A DNA stretch of 30,003 nt from a virus, in IMG/VR virus record IMGVR_UViG_3300032224_000292, positions 1-30,003 of that record; one strand, written 5' to 3'. Below, piece by piece: positions 9,222-16,184 of the stretch. Each line of letters begins with the position of its first letter. Within the stretch, counting starts at the first letter, position 1. The notes beneath the pieces were generated by a model. That model was not told where the DNA came from. It saw only the letters and a program-made list of their open reading frames with translations, and searched no databases. The position numbers were made by a program, and so were the translations under genes.

Positions 9222-9791
9222 CTACTTAGTAAATTGTGTTTTGATATTTGCGGTTCCACCGCACCATATGTTGTACTGAATTGCTATGTTAATTGCTTTC
9301 TTTGCTACACCTGTTGCTTTAGCATGTGTTTTAGTTTCAGTTTCCATTGAGACTAATGCACCAAGGGCTAATGCCCCACCTGTGCCAATCCCATAAAAAC
9401 CTTTATCGTCTCGCATATATCCATAGTCATCACTAACTTGATATAACTTTCCATTAAAACAAATTAATGCATCCCAACCAGAATCATCATCATTCTTACC
9501 CTTAGGATTTGGGTCATATCCCACTTCAGTTAAAGTTTGCTTTATAGATGGCAATACTCTAATCATCATAAATCTATCTGGGTCTTGCGTCTTAATTACT
9601 TTAGGTGGTTGCCATAAGTTATTAAGAATATCTCCAGCAATAGCATCTCCTGCTACTGCAATTAGATACTCGCCAACTTTAACTATCTTGTCGCAGCCTT
9701 TTGCTACATATGGTCTATCTGTATATGTAGTCATAGAGTCTGCTGCTAAGACAACCCAGCCTTTACCTTGAATACCAACTATTGCTGTCAT
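9222..9791 (-). CDS. Proteasome beta/HslV-like Ntn hydrolase, candidate prohead protease
   Basis: The 189-aa product begins Met-Thr-Ala-Ile-Val-Gly, with VVLAADSMTT next. After removal of Met, Thr becomes residue 1 and the Asp of AAD is residue 17, exactly the Thr1/Asp17 spacing of proteasome beta and HslV subunits. A DKI motif supplies Lys at 34, matching catalytic Lys33 with one inserted residue, and AVAGDAIAGD matches the Gly/Ala/Asp turn that follows in the family. A GIGTGGALALGAL segment (about 135-147) matches the later conserved Gly-rich core. The start is ATG at 9789-9791 with GGCGGGGG upstream, 15 bp after the portal stop. No unfoldase partner is nearby. Its place directly after the portal suggests a capsid maturation protease; the Ntn-hydrolase fold is well supported, the role is inferred. 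Confidence 0.75.
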   Translation of the reverse strand: MTAIVGIQGKGWVVLAADSMTTYTDRPYVAKGCDKIVKVGEYLIAVAGDAIAGDILNNLWQPPKVIKTQDPDRFMMIRVLPSIKQTLTEVGYDPNPKGKNDDDSGWDALICFNGKLYQVSDDYGYMRDDKGFYGIGTGGALALGALVSMETETKTHAKATGVAKKAINIAIQYNIWCGGTANIKTQFTK

Positions 9792-9806
9792 TGTCCCCCG
9801 CCTAAG

Positions 9807-11552
9807 TTATCTTCTTACAACAGTCCTTGCGCTTGCACTACCTTTACCAGTAGAACTTAAACTAGATAAAAGACTTTGTAATCCGCCACCTTGCTGTTGA
9901 GGAGGTAAACCTCCTGCTAATGCTGCAGTGGGAGCAGGGGACATTTGCTCAACCTGTGGAGCACCAGCAGGAGGTAATTCTGGTTTAAAGATTTGCTCAA
10001 TAGCGTCTTCAATGGCTACACCTTTTTGACGAGCCTTGATTACATCAGCAATCTTTATAACTATGTCGCTTGGGTCCCCACCTTGTGTTGCAATTTGTGG
10101 AATTGCTTGCGTATATGCTGCTAATGAACCAATCAAAGAGTTACGCATCTCTTCAATTTCAATCTTTTCTTGTTCCATTGTTACGTTAATACCAAATGGT
10201 AGTTCACGCATAACCATATCTTTAGAAATAATTTTAGCACCTAGTGCTTGAAGCATGAATATAAGTCCTTGTGCTGGATTAAGTCCAGCCAACATGCCAT
10301 ATCTAACATCTGCAGAGTAATCACTCTTAATGTCTTTAGATGGTTTGTAGTCAATGCTGTAAGGAGAACCAGCATCTACACCACGAACTGTTTTTTCAAA
10401 ATCAAAGAATGTTTCATCAATTTCAAAACAAAGAGAGATAACATCTTTAAGTACTGAAGCAAAGATTGCTTGAGCAGATTTAACTTGAGTATCAAAGCCA
10501 CCCATAAGTGCTTGCACACCTTGGCCAGTAATAATACTTGCATCGAGGTTACCAGTACGGGACTCAGGATAACGAGTACCTAAACGTAACTCTTGTTGCA
10601 ATAATGATTGTTCAGTAAATGCACCTTGTGGAATAGGAAGTTCTACACGTTTTACTCCGCCAGGGTTATTGGTGCGGATAATTGCATCTCCACCAAATTG
10701 AATTTCTTGAACATCATTAGGAACAACAATTGGTGATTGAACTGATTTCTCTGCTGCTTCCATCGCGAGTAATGCGAACCTGTTACGAAGCAGTTGGATA
10801 CCTAGAACATCATCAAATTGTCCACGCATCTCTCCATCTACAGAGGGACGTCTAGCAACTATTACCATCATTTTACCAGTTGGATTAATAGCCTGAGATA
10901 AAATTAAGTTATTGCGAGCAGGAATATAAATCAATGATTGGTCTTTATCGTAGTAACGAATAAACTCAACCAGTGTATTTAGATTCTGGTCATAGCCATT
11001 AGGTCCTAGAATCTGTTGTTCATATTCTGGGAACTGGGCTATTAACTCAGCAAGTGTTAATGAGTATCTCTTCACGAAGGCAATGCAACGTCCGTAGCGG
11101 TCAAATTCTGGGTAAGCCCCAACTGGACTTTCTACACGTATACGCGGCAGCCCCGCTTCTTCGTCTAATTCAATTATGAATGGGACGAAACCGAATGTGA
11201 TGTAATGGTCTGCACCTGTGTACATCTGCACTTGTAAATTAGAATGAACAAAATAGTTAGCAGCAATGCGGGTTCTTTTATCAGCAAAAGAACGAGCACG
11301 GTCAGATACCTGATTTGCTGCAGAACAATTAACTGCTGGAAGTGGAGCCATTACCTCAGATAGGTCACGGGCAACAATGTCAATAAAGTTTGCTACTACG
11401 TTGGCTTCTACACCTGATGGAAAAAAGTTAGGATATACCTGAGCAATATTACCTTTACGGACAGCAAGAACATCCTGTGCTCTGCGGTCTCTCTCAGTAG
11501 AGCGTTGCTTAAGAGATTCAACTCTTGCTGCAACTTGTCTAATATTTAACAA
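9807..11552 (-). CDS. Portal protein
   Basis: Encodes 581 aa from a TTG at 11550-11552. AAGGGTGGG lies about 8 bases upstream, almost the same site as used by the scaffold gene, and the only nearby alternative (GTG in that site) is followed by a stop in frame. It has an N-terminal helical region, a mixed central domain with ESPVGAYPEFDRYGR (about 141-155), and a segment with TGQGVQALMGGFD (about 344-356). An acidic, Glu/Ile-rich helix (about 450-475) and a Pro/Gln/Gly-rich flexible tail follow. Size, domain order and position between terminase and protease fit the dodecameric portal that forms the DNA gate at one capsid vertex and docks the terminase. Confidence 0.8.
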   Translation of the reverse strand: MLNIRQVAARVESLKQRSTERDRRAQDVLAVRKGNIAQVYPNFFPSGVEANVVANFIDIVARDLSEVMAPLPAVNCSAANQVSDRARSFADKRTRIAANYFVHSNLQVQMYTGADHYITFGFVPFIIELDEEAGLPRIRVESPVGAYPEFDRYGRCIAFVKRYSLTLAELIAQFPEYEQQILGPNGYDQNLNTLVEFIRYYDKDQSLIYIPARNNLILSQAINPTGKMMVIVARRPSVDGEMRGQFDDVLGIQLLRNRFALLAMEAAEKSVQSPIVVPNDVQEIQFGGDAIIRTNNPGGVKRVELPIPQGAFTEQSLLQQELRLGTRYPESRTGNLDASIITGQGVQALMGGFDTQVKSAQAIFASVLKDVISLCFEIDETFFDFEKTVRGVDAGSPYSIDYKPSKDIKSDYSADVRYGMLAGLNPAQGLIFMLQALGAKIISKDMVMRELPFGINVTMEQEKIEIEEMRNSLIGSLAAYTQAIPQIATQGGDPSDIVIKIADVIKARQKGVAIEDAIEQIFKPELPPAGAPQVEQMSPAPTAALAGGLPPQQQGGGLQSLLSSLSSTGKGSASARTVVRR

Positions 11553-11566
11553 TTAATTACCCACCC

Positions 11567-11773
11567 TTATTTGTATCGTTCGGGAAATGTTTCTCTTTTT
11601 AATTTTGCAATAAACTCAGGAGATGCCTTACCGCCTTTTGCTTCTGTTTCTCTTCTTCTTTTTTCTTCAGCACCACGGATTTGATAAGTTTTTTGTTTAG
11701 GACTCATTGGTTTTTTCTTTGTTGCTTTTTTAACTGCTTTAACACCTTTAATAATTTTATTAGGGTCAACCAT
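11567..11773 (-). CDS. Small basic protein (68 aa), basic family member 5
   Basis: Begins MVDPNKIIKGVKAVKKATKKK, matching the N-terminal pattern M-x(1-2)-P-x-K-I-x-K-x-[VI]-[KR] of its neighbours. The rest is Lys/Arg/Glu-rich with no Cys and no hydrophobic core, so it is probably an extended or helical nucleic-acid-binding peptide. The ATG overlaps the stop of the 260-aa gene (TAATG). It ends 15 bp before the portal start. Function is unknown. An internal, DNA-associated virion protein is a plausible guess from its charge and its place in the late block. Confidence 0.55.
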   Translation of the reverse strand: MVDPNKIIKGVKAVKKATKKKPMSPKQKTYQIRGAEEKRRRETEAKGGKASPEFIAKLKRETFPERYK

Positions 11774-12555
11774 TACCAGCCGCTTTCTCTAAGATAGTTT
11801 ACAAATCTTCTTTTTTGGTCAGGTGTCATGTTTTTCATTTTATCCGCAATATTTTTATTTCTTGCCTTAAGACCTTCTGCAGCACGTTTATCTGCTTCCC
11901 TGCGTTGGCCAAATTCAATTGCTTCTTTTCTAGCAATGTTATTTTTTTCTTGAGCCGTAAGTTCTTTGACACGCTCTATTACTTTTTCATCAAGTTGTTG
12001 ACGTGGCTTTATATCCATACCATATTTAGTTTTACCAGCAGCCTCATCACGCATTGCTCTTTTAACTTGAACTCTTGTTTCTAAACGTTTTCTATCAGCA
12101 GGGTCCATCTTCTTAAGCATCCCTGCTAATTTTTCTTTTCTTACTTGTTTTTCCAAACGTTTTGCTGCTACTTCTTCAACTTCAGAACGTTTAGCAATGC
12201 TATTACCTCTAGTTAAAAAAACTTCTTTTTTGGCTGGCTTAGTTGCTTTAGCCTTTGGTGGGTTACCTAACTTCATACGCATTTCATATGCAGAAAGACG
12301 TTCACCACGTTTAATATCTTCAGGATTACGAGGACGACCTTGTTGTTTATTAATTGGAAATTTTTGTGTTAATCTATTTCTTTCTTCGGGAGTAAGACCA
12401 GTTCTTTTATTAATTTTTCTACTTGTGTTACCACTGCCACGAACTTGTTCTCTAGCAACTTTACTAGCCTGACCAGCAGGAATCTTGGCTACTTTTTTCT
12501 TAGCCTCTTGAGCAGCGCGGATTGCCTTAGCAATTTTGCTTGGGTCAATAGCCAT
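11773..12555 (-). CDS. Lysine/arginine-rich protein (260 aa), basic family member 4
   Basis: Begins MAIDPSKIAKAIRAAQEAKKK, the shared N-terminal motif of this cluster, then runs as a highly charged Lys/Arg/Glu/Ala sequence to the end. Segments such as PEERNRLTQKFP and KMDPADRKRLETRVQVKRAM, and a C-terminal NMTPDQKRRFVNYLRESGW, look like short repeated 'DP/TP-[ED]-x-[RK]-[RN]' helix caps, suggesting internal repetition. It contains no Cys. It is coupled to both neighbours by TAATG overlaps. It could be a DNA-condensing or core protein; I know of no characterised homologue. Confidence 0.55.
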   Translation of the reverse strand: MAIDPSKIAKAIRAAQEAKKKVAKIPAGQASKVAREQVRGSGNTSRKINKRTGLTPEERNRLTQKFPINKQQGRPRNPEDIKRGERLSAYEMRMKLGNPPKAKATKPAKKEVFLTRGNSIAKRSEVEEVAAKRLEKQVRKEKLAGMLKKMDPADRKRLETRVQVKRAMRDEAAGKTKYGMDIKPRQQLDEKVIERVKELTAQEKNNIARKEAIEFGQRREADKRAAEGLKARNKNIADKMKNMTPDQKRRFVNYLRESGW

Positions 12556-12806
12556 TACTTACCCATGTTTCTATAAACTTTAGTTACAAACTTTTTACCT
12601 GCTTTACCAATACCACCAACAATTCGTCCTCCTGCTAATGTTAATGCTAAATCTGATGCGTTTCTAGGAATAATAACATCGGCAGCAATCTTTGCGCCTT
12701 CTTTCATATAACCAAAATCTTCTTTTAAACCAGACTTGACACTACGTTTTATAATTGGTTTTAACTTTTTAGTAGCACCAAGATTTGCTTTACTAGAGGT
12801 AGCCAT
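12555..12806 (-). CDS. Small basic protein (83 aa), basic family member 3
   Basis: Starts MATSSKANLGATKKLKPIIK, a divergent version of the cluster's basic N-terminus, lacking the Asn/Asp-Pro. A Gly/Ala-rich amphipathic stretch lies in the second half (about 50-70, IPRNASDLALTLAGGRIVGG and on), followed by a basic tail. The Gly-rich hydrophobic part might associate with a membrane or pack as a helix hairpin. Stop/start overlaps link it to both neighbours. Function is unknown. Confidence 0.5.
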   Translation of the reverse strand: MATSSKANLGATKKLKPIIKRSVKSGLKEDFGYMKEGAKIAADVIIPRNASDLALTLAGGRIVGGIGKAGKKFVTKVYRNMGK

Positions 12807-13150
12807 TATTTCATACCATTTGGCCAGTTAAGTTTACTTCCCATACTTCCACCACGGACACGATTAGGACGAGCAGGTGGTGTATATTTAAGGTTATTTG
12901 CCGTGCCAGCAATAATTTTATCGCTACCTGTTTTTAAATTGTATTGTTTTGATGCTTTCATATATGCGTCTAAATCTGATATTTCTTTATCTAGTTTAAT
13001 ATTTCCTGATTTAGTTTTGTTAGCAGCCTTAAGTCCACGTTTGTTTGCTCTAGACTCTGCATAAGTAGGGTTTACATTTTTGCTACCCTTGCCAGTGATT
13101 CCACCAACAACACGAGTTACTGCTTTAATAGCCTTCATAGGATTTGCCAT
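12806..13150 (-). CDS. Small basic protein (114 aa), basic family member 2
   Basis: Starts at the ATG 13148-13150 (MANPMKAIKAVTRVVGG), two bases beyond the stop of the preceding gene. A longer in-frame version reaches 13225, but it would overlap the neighbour by 74 bp and would lose the N-terminal motif shared with the other members. The rest is Lys/Asn/Gly-rich with one acidic helix (GNIKLDKEISDLDAYMKASK). No membrane segment and no known domain. Presumed to belong to the same basic virion-associated family. Confidence 0.55.
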   Translation of the reverse strand: MANPMKAIKAVTRVVGGITGKGSKNVNPTYAESRANKRGLKAANKTKSGNIKLDKEISDLDAYMKASKQYNLKTGSDKIIAGTANNLKYTPPARPNRVRGGSMGSKLNWPNGMK

Positions 13151-13151
13151 G

Positions 13152-13709
13152 TTAGTTACCACGTTTCTTTTTTGATGCTGCATATGCGCTGCCTGCTGTT
13201 CCAGCAACTGCTGTTCCTTTAGCAACTTTCTTTACAGTACGAGTAGTTTTAGATTGCATAGCATTCTTCATGCTTTTTGTTTCGCGTTTAGCAAGACGAT
13301 AGGCAGCAGCATAGGCTTCTGCTTTTTGTTTTTCTTCAAGATAAGAACCTCTATTAACTTGTTTTAAAGTCATGTTTGATGGGGCATTTATTTTTCCACC
13401 AAGAGGAGGAGTGTCCATTGCTGGTCCTCTTCCACTCTTAGGAAAAGTTGTTGGCTTGTCCATTCCCATCTTTGTTAAAAAATCATTAAATTCGCCAACA
13501 GTTATATCATTTCTTTTATCTCTATTGCTAATCTTTGAAATTTTTTTAGTTGTTTTAGCAAGTTGTTTTGTTCCTTGCTTCATGGCCTTTGCTTGTTTAA
13601 TTGTCATATTAGGAGTTTGCTTAAGATGTGGAGATGAAGCAACAATCTTTGCATCTTTTAATGCACGAGCACTTTTAACTGCTTTAACAATTTTTAGTGG
13701 ATTAGCCAT
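13152..13709 (-). CDS. Basic protein (185 aa), basic family member 1
   Basis: Starts at the ATG 13707-13709, 10 bp after the terminase stop, with AAGGAACTC upstream. An in-frame extension to 13751 would run into terminase and is not used. Begins MANPLKIVKAVKSARALKDA, the clearest copy of the cluster motif. The middle has a Lys/Thr/Ser/Asn-rich stretch, then NDITVGEFNDFLTKMGM and a Pro/Gly-rich linker. The C-terminus has a short Ala/Gly segment (VAKGTAVAGTAGSAYAASKK) between Lys clusters, which could be a membrane-interacting helix. Function is unknown; virion-associated DNA binding is a guess from charge and context. Confidence 0.55.
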   Translation of the reverse strand: MANPLKIVKAVKSARALKDAKIVASSPHLKQTPNMTIKQAKAMKQGTKQLAKTTKKISKISNRDKRNDITVGEFNDFLTKMGMDKPTTFPKSGRGPAMDTPPLGGKINAPSNMTLKQVNRGSYLEEKQKAEAYAAAYRLAKRETKSMKNAMQSKTTRTVKKVAKGTAVAGTAGSAYAASKKKRGN

Positions 13710-13719
13710 AATGAGTTCC

Positions 13720-15606
13720 TTATCCGTAAGTTTCTTGCCATTGTTCTGCAAAGGCTTCGTCTAGATTGATTGAGTACTTTTTGCTGTCTTGCGCTTTAGT
13801 TGACCAGCGATTAGAAGCGTAACGACTTATCCTGCTGTTCTGCTGCATAAGTTCCCTTGCCTTAAGCACGGTAAACCATAGAGCCATAACGCAGTCTGTC
13901 TTGCCCCTAGTATTAGGCTTCCAAGTTATTAACTGTTGGACTAATGCTTTAAGACCTTCTGAATGGTCAGTAGATGCAATTTCAATAATATTATTATTCT
14001 GGAACTTGCCATCTCTTTCAGTGCCCATGAGCATTGACATACCAGCCACACCAAAGTTTGAATCCCATTTATTCTTGCTGGTAAAGTGAGACTCTAGTCT
14101 GCATCCATAAGAAGCAAGCCAGTTGCGAAGGTCGTCATCTAATGAGTACGCTTTTTGGTGTGCGTTAATCTCAACGCGTAATTCTTGGGGTCTATACTTT
14201 AAAACTAATTCTTCTATACTGCTTTGAATTTTTTGCGGAGTAGGCTCTGACATGTTTACACAGTCAATGACATAAATTCTGCCATCTGCTCGGTTGTAGG
14301 TAATCACCACAAACGCGGCATTCCCGCCCATTGCGGGGTCGAACCCGATTATTGTATACCCCTCAATGTGCGAGGGATGTCCCACGGAACCCGCTTTCAG
14401 CGGTCCGCGTTTGCGTTGTCCATTAATACAACCTTGAACAAGCAAAGGGGGAAATATAGAATCTTCTTGAACATCTTCTTGTTGGTACACCAACGCCCAT
14501 GTTGATGGTGTAACTTCACTTCTTCTTTTAAATAGTGTTAGGCCGTCCCATTTTTGGAAGAGTCCTTCTTCGTCAGGAACCTCAGAATCCCCATCCCACG
14601 GAGCGTCCGACTTAGGCCAGAGCGTTTCCCAGTCTTTCGGCTTCTCTGAATATTCCAATACAGCAGGCATGCCCATATAAGTAAAAGGGCTTTTACCACC
14701 AGACCAGTGTTTCGTCTCGCGGAGTTCTTTGTAGAAGTCTTGTGGCGCAATTCGTGTCCCTACGATTAATAACTTACCGTTCTTACCCAAACGGGTAATA
14801 ACTTCTTTCTGTAGCCAGTTGATTTGTTTTTCCCATTCATGGGCGTTTGCTGTAGTGATGCAGTCATCAAGAATGATGAGGTCAGCACGTGCTCCATAAA
14901 TCTGTCCACCCATACCTAGTGCTTGTATGGTTGGGTCTTTCTCTGATGAATTTCGGGCATCGCCCCCAAGATAAACGGTATCAACTCGCCAAGTATCAGA
15001 GTCTTCTTTCCAACCACCTTCGGGGCCAAAAGTTGTTTGCAACTTTAACCAGCGTGGATGGGAGAGACGTTGCTTGATTGCGTACACGAACTCGCGTGCT
15101 TTGATAAGCGTTTTAGAAACCACAATGATGCGGATATTTGGATTGAGGGCAATGCGATATGTGGAGTAGTTTACGGTGATGACCGTACTCTTAGCGTGCT
15201 CAGGTGGCACATTGATTAAGAGACGTGATGGGTCGCCAGGTTCATAAACCATACTAGGGTGAAGCCATGAAGGCTCGCGGTCTTCTAGTAAGTCAATCCA
15301 ATCCAAGTGGTGAGGGAATACCCTCTGCTGCAAAAATATCTCAGAGAACTGGGGGAAGTTTATTTCTTCCTTAGGGATACCCAAAGAAGAGAGGGAGGCA
15401 TCCTTAGCGGTTGCTTTAGCCTCGGTTAAGTCAGCGGCAAACTTCTTATCCCTCAGGCACCAGATTCTCACGGTGTCGGGTTTCTTGTTACATAGTTCCA
15501 TAGCCTTATGGACAGAGTGTCCTTCGGACACCAAGGCTAATACTTTTGCCTTTGCTGCTGCCATGGCCAAGGTTTTGGGGTTAGTACCCCCTTTATCAAA
15601 ACTCAT
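13720..15606 (-). CDS. terL: Terminase large subunit with N-terminal HTH-like domain
   Basis: A 628-aa packaging motor. Residues about 14-62 form a helix-turn-helix-like segment (VSEGHSVHKAMELCNKKPDT) of the kind found in small terminase subunits and transposases. The ATPase domain has a Walker A variant PPEHAKST (134-141) and Walker B DLIILDD (242-248). The C-terminal RNase H-like nuclease has GFDPAMGGNAAFVV as its first acidic strand and a conserved Asp in CVMALW. It cuts concatemeric DNA and pumps it into the prohead through the portal. The start is ATG 15604-15606 with ACAGGAC very close, a weak site. It is the first gene of the left arm. No separate small terminase gene was found in the window, so the N-terminal domain may provide DNA recognition. 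Confidence 0.93.
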   Translation of the reverse strand: MSFDKGGTNPKTLAMAAAKAKVLALVSEGHSVHKAMELCNKKPDTVRIWCLRDKKFAADLTEAKATAKDASLSSLGIPKEEINFPQFSEIFLQQRVFPHHLDWIDLLEDREPSWLHPSMVYEPGDPSRLLINVPPEHAKSTVITVNYSTYRIALNPNIRIIVVSKTLIKAREFVYAIKQRLSHPRWLKLQTTFGPEGGWKEDSDTWRVDTVYLGGDARNSSEKDPTIQALGMGGQIYGARADLIILDDCITTANAHEWEKQINWLQKEVITRLGKNGKLLIVGTRIAPQDFYKELRETKHWSGGKSPFTYMGMPAVLEYSEKPKDWETLWPKSDAPWDGDSEVPDEEGLFQKWDGLTLFKRRSEVTPSTWALVYQQEDVQEDSIFPPLLVQGCINGQRKRGPLKAGSVGHPSHIEGYTIIGFDPAMGGNAAFVVITYNRADGRIYVIDCVNMSEPTPQKIQSSIEELVLKYRPQELRVEINAHQKAYSLDDDLRNWLASYGCRLESHFTSKNKWDSNFGVAGMSMLMGTERDGKFQNNNIIEIASTDHSEGLKALVQQLITWKPNTRGKTDCVMALWFTVLKARELMQQNSRISRYASNRWSTKAQDSKKYSINLDEAFAEQWQETYG

Positions 15607-15628
15607 AGTCCTGTCCCGTTTTCATTCA

Positions 15629-15649
15629 GTTACTGTTAGTTAGTAACAG
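15629..15649. repeat. Two overlapping alternative hairpins in the left-arm leader
   Basis: GTTACT (15629-15634) can pair with AGTAAC (15642-15647), or CTGTTA (15633-15638) with TAACAG (15644-15649). Both stems are 6 bp with loops of 5 to 7 nt and cannot form together. They lie in the presumed 5' leader of the terminase mRNA, about 20 bp before its start. Confidence 0.35.
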
Positions 15650-15670
15650 GTAGTAGATACAGTCTGTAAC

Positions 15671-15691
15671 GCAAGTTCCTGAAGAACTTGC
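15671..15691. repeat. Perfect 8-bp inverted repeat in the left-arm leader
   Basis: GCAAGTTC (15671-15678) / GAACTTGC (15684-15691) with a 5-nt loop. Outside it, ACAGT (15660-15664) and ACTGT (15693-15697) could extend the structure. It lies just downstream of the predicted promoter on the minus strand, so it is either a leader hairpin or an operator. Confidence 0.45.
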
Positions 15692-15716
15692 TACTGTCAG
15701 AAAATAAAATAGTCTC

Positions 15717-15745
15717 TATATAGTATAATCCGTCCAAACAGTCAA
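15717..15745 (-). promoter_or_regulatory. Sigma70-like promoter for the left arm
   Basis: Read on the minus strand: -35 TTGACT (15745-15740), 17-bp spacer, -10 TATATA (15722-15717). Five of six bases fit at each hexamer. It points to terL about 110 bp downstream and is the best promoter match I found in the region. Found by eye; no weight matrix was run. Confidence 0.6.
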
Positions 15746-15758
15746 AACGGACACTTTT

Positions 15759-15779
15759 GGCCAAAGTATTTTTTTGGCC
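15759..15779. repeat. GGCCAAA/TTTGGCC inverted repeat
   Basis: GGCCAAA (15759-15765) and TTTGGCC (15773-15779), a 7-bp dyad with a 7-nt T-rich spacer. The left arm is also part of the 10-bp palindrome TTTGGCCAAA (15756-15765). It lies just upstream of the left-arm -35 box, a usual place for an operator. Confidence 0.4.
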
Positions 15780-15800
15780 CTACCTATAACCAGTACAAAA

Positions 15801-15817
15801 TAGGACAAACTAGGACA
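15801..15817 (+). repeat. Direct repeat TAGGACA x2
   Basis: TAGGACA at 15801-15807 and 15811-15817, starts 10 bp apart, so both copies face the same side of the helix. This could be a two-site binding motif. Two short copies alone are weak evidence. Confidence 0.3.
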
Positions 15818-15896
15818 GTAGCAGGGGAGATACATTGTACGGGAAAATCTTTTAGGTAGATACATATACTACTTCTACTCTCCATTAAGCATACTG

Positions 15897-15916
15897 GGGT
15901 CAATACGCGTTGACCC
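15897..15916. promoter_or_regulatory. 20-bp dyad, operator candidate over a TTGACC box
   Basis: GGGTCAA (15897-15903) / TTGACCC (15910-15916) with a 6-nt centre. The right half carries TTGACC, which has a TATCAT 19 bp further on (15935-15940), a poorly spaced promoter reading into the right arm. The perfect symmetry and 13-bp half-site spacing fit a dimeric repressor site. Which protein binds is unknown. Confidence 0.45.
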
Positions 15917-16040
15917 TAGACCGTTACAGCCACCTATCATACAGTATAGAAGCGTGCTGAGCGGAAGGCAGTCTTCGGCGCAGTAATCACCTATCTGGCG
16001 CCTCAGTTAATGTTTAGTTTTTGTGTCAGCCATTCATTCC

Positions 16041-16067
16041 TTGTCAAGCGGAAAGGCTGCTTGACAA
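16041..16067. repeat. 9-bp inverted repeat containing TTGACA
   Basis: TTGTCAAGC (16041-16049) / GCTTGACAA (16059-16067), perfect, with a 9-nt centre. The right arm contains a consensus -35 TTGACA (16061-16066), but no good -10 lies 16-18 bp beyond it. It shares the GTCAA/TTGAC half-site with the dyad at 15897-15916, so the two may bind the same regulator, or this may be a leader hairpin. Confidence 0.45.
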
Positions 16068-16121
16068 TTCCCTTCTGGCAGATGTGTCTGGTTTTTGTAA
16101 TTAAGATTTTGTCTTAGTTAC

Positions 16122-16168
16122 CGTAGGGGATTTACCCCTGCGCTAGTGCTAGGGGAAAAGTCCCCTAG
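16122..16168 (+). promoter_or_regulatory. Tandem leader hairpins with alternative pairing before the first right-arm gene
   Basis: Hairpin 1 (16122-16142) has an 8-bp stem around AGGGG/CCCCT with an ATTTA loop. Hairpin 2 (16149-16168) is CTAGGGGA/TCCCCTAG with a 4-nt loop. The second half of hairpin 1 (CCCCT, 16135-16139) can also pair with the first half of hairpin 2 (AGGGG, 16151-16155), so a 1:2 + 3:4 or a 2:3 fold is possible. Hairpin 2 ends 4 bp before the AAAAGGAGAT ribosome-binding site. CTAGTG flanks it as a direct repeat (16143-16148, 16165-16170). This has the geometry of an attenuator or translational switch. Confidence 0.5.
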
Positions 16169-16184
16169 TGAAAAGGAGATAATC

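Larger units (their letters stand above)
15607..16184. promoter_or_regulatory. Divergent control region between the two arms
   Basis: 578 bp with no credible gene on either strand. It separates the leftward packaging/head operon from the rightward early operon. It holds a sigma70-like promoter for the left arm, several inverted repeats, a pair of direct repeats and tandem leader hairpins, listed separately. By position it is the main transcription control region, and the density of dyads makes it a candidate for the origin of replication as well, although no consensus origin was recognised. Confidence 0.7.

Noticed and set aside
11815-12472. Plus-strand ORFs of 89 and 91 aa opposite the 260-aa basic protein
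   Set aside because: Shadows of Lys/Arg-rich coding: Phe/Leu/Ser-rich translations with no start signal.
13372-13764. 130-aa plus-strand ORF opposite the basic protein gene
   Set aside because: Lies antisense to well-supported minus-strand genes, has a hydrophobic, low-quality composition typical of reversed Lys-rich codons, and has no ribosome-binding site.
15935-15940. TATCAT as a right-arm -10 box with TTGACC at 15910
   Set aside because: Spacing is 19 bp, outside the usual 16-18, so not listed as a promoter; the region may use the phage sigma-like factor.
16061-16090. TTGACA as a right-arm -35 box
   Set aside because: No TATAAT-like hexamer at 16-18 bp; it is better explained as part of the inverted repeat.
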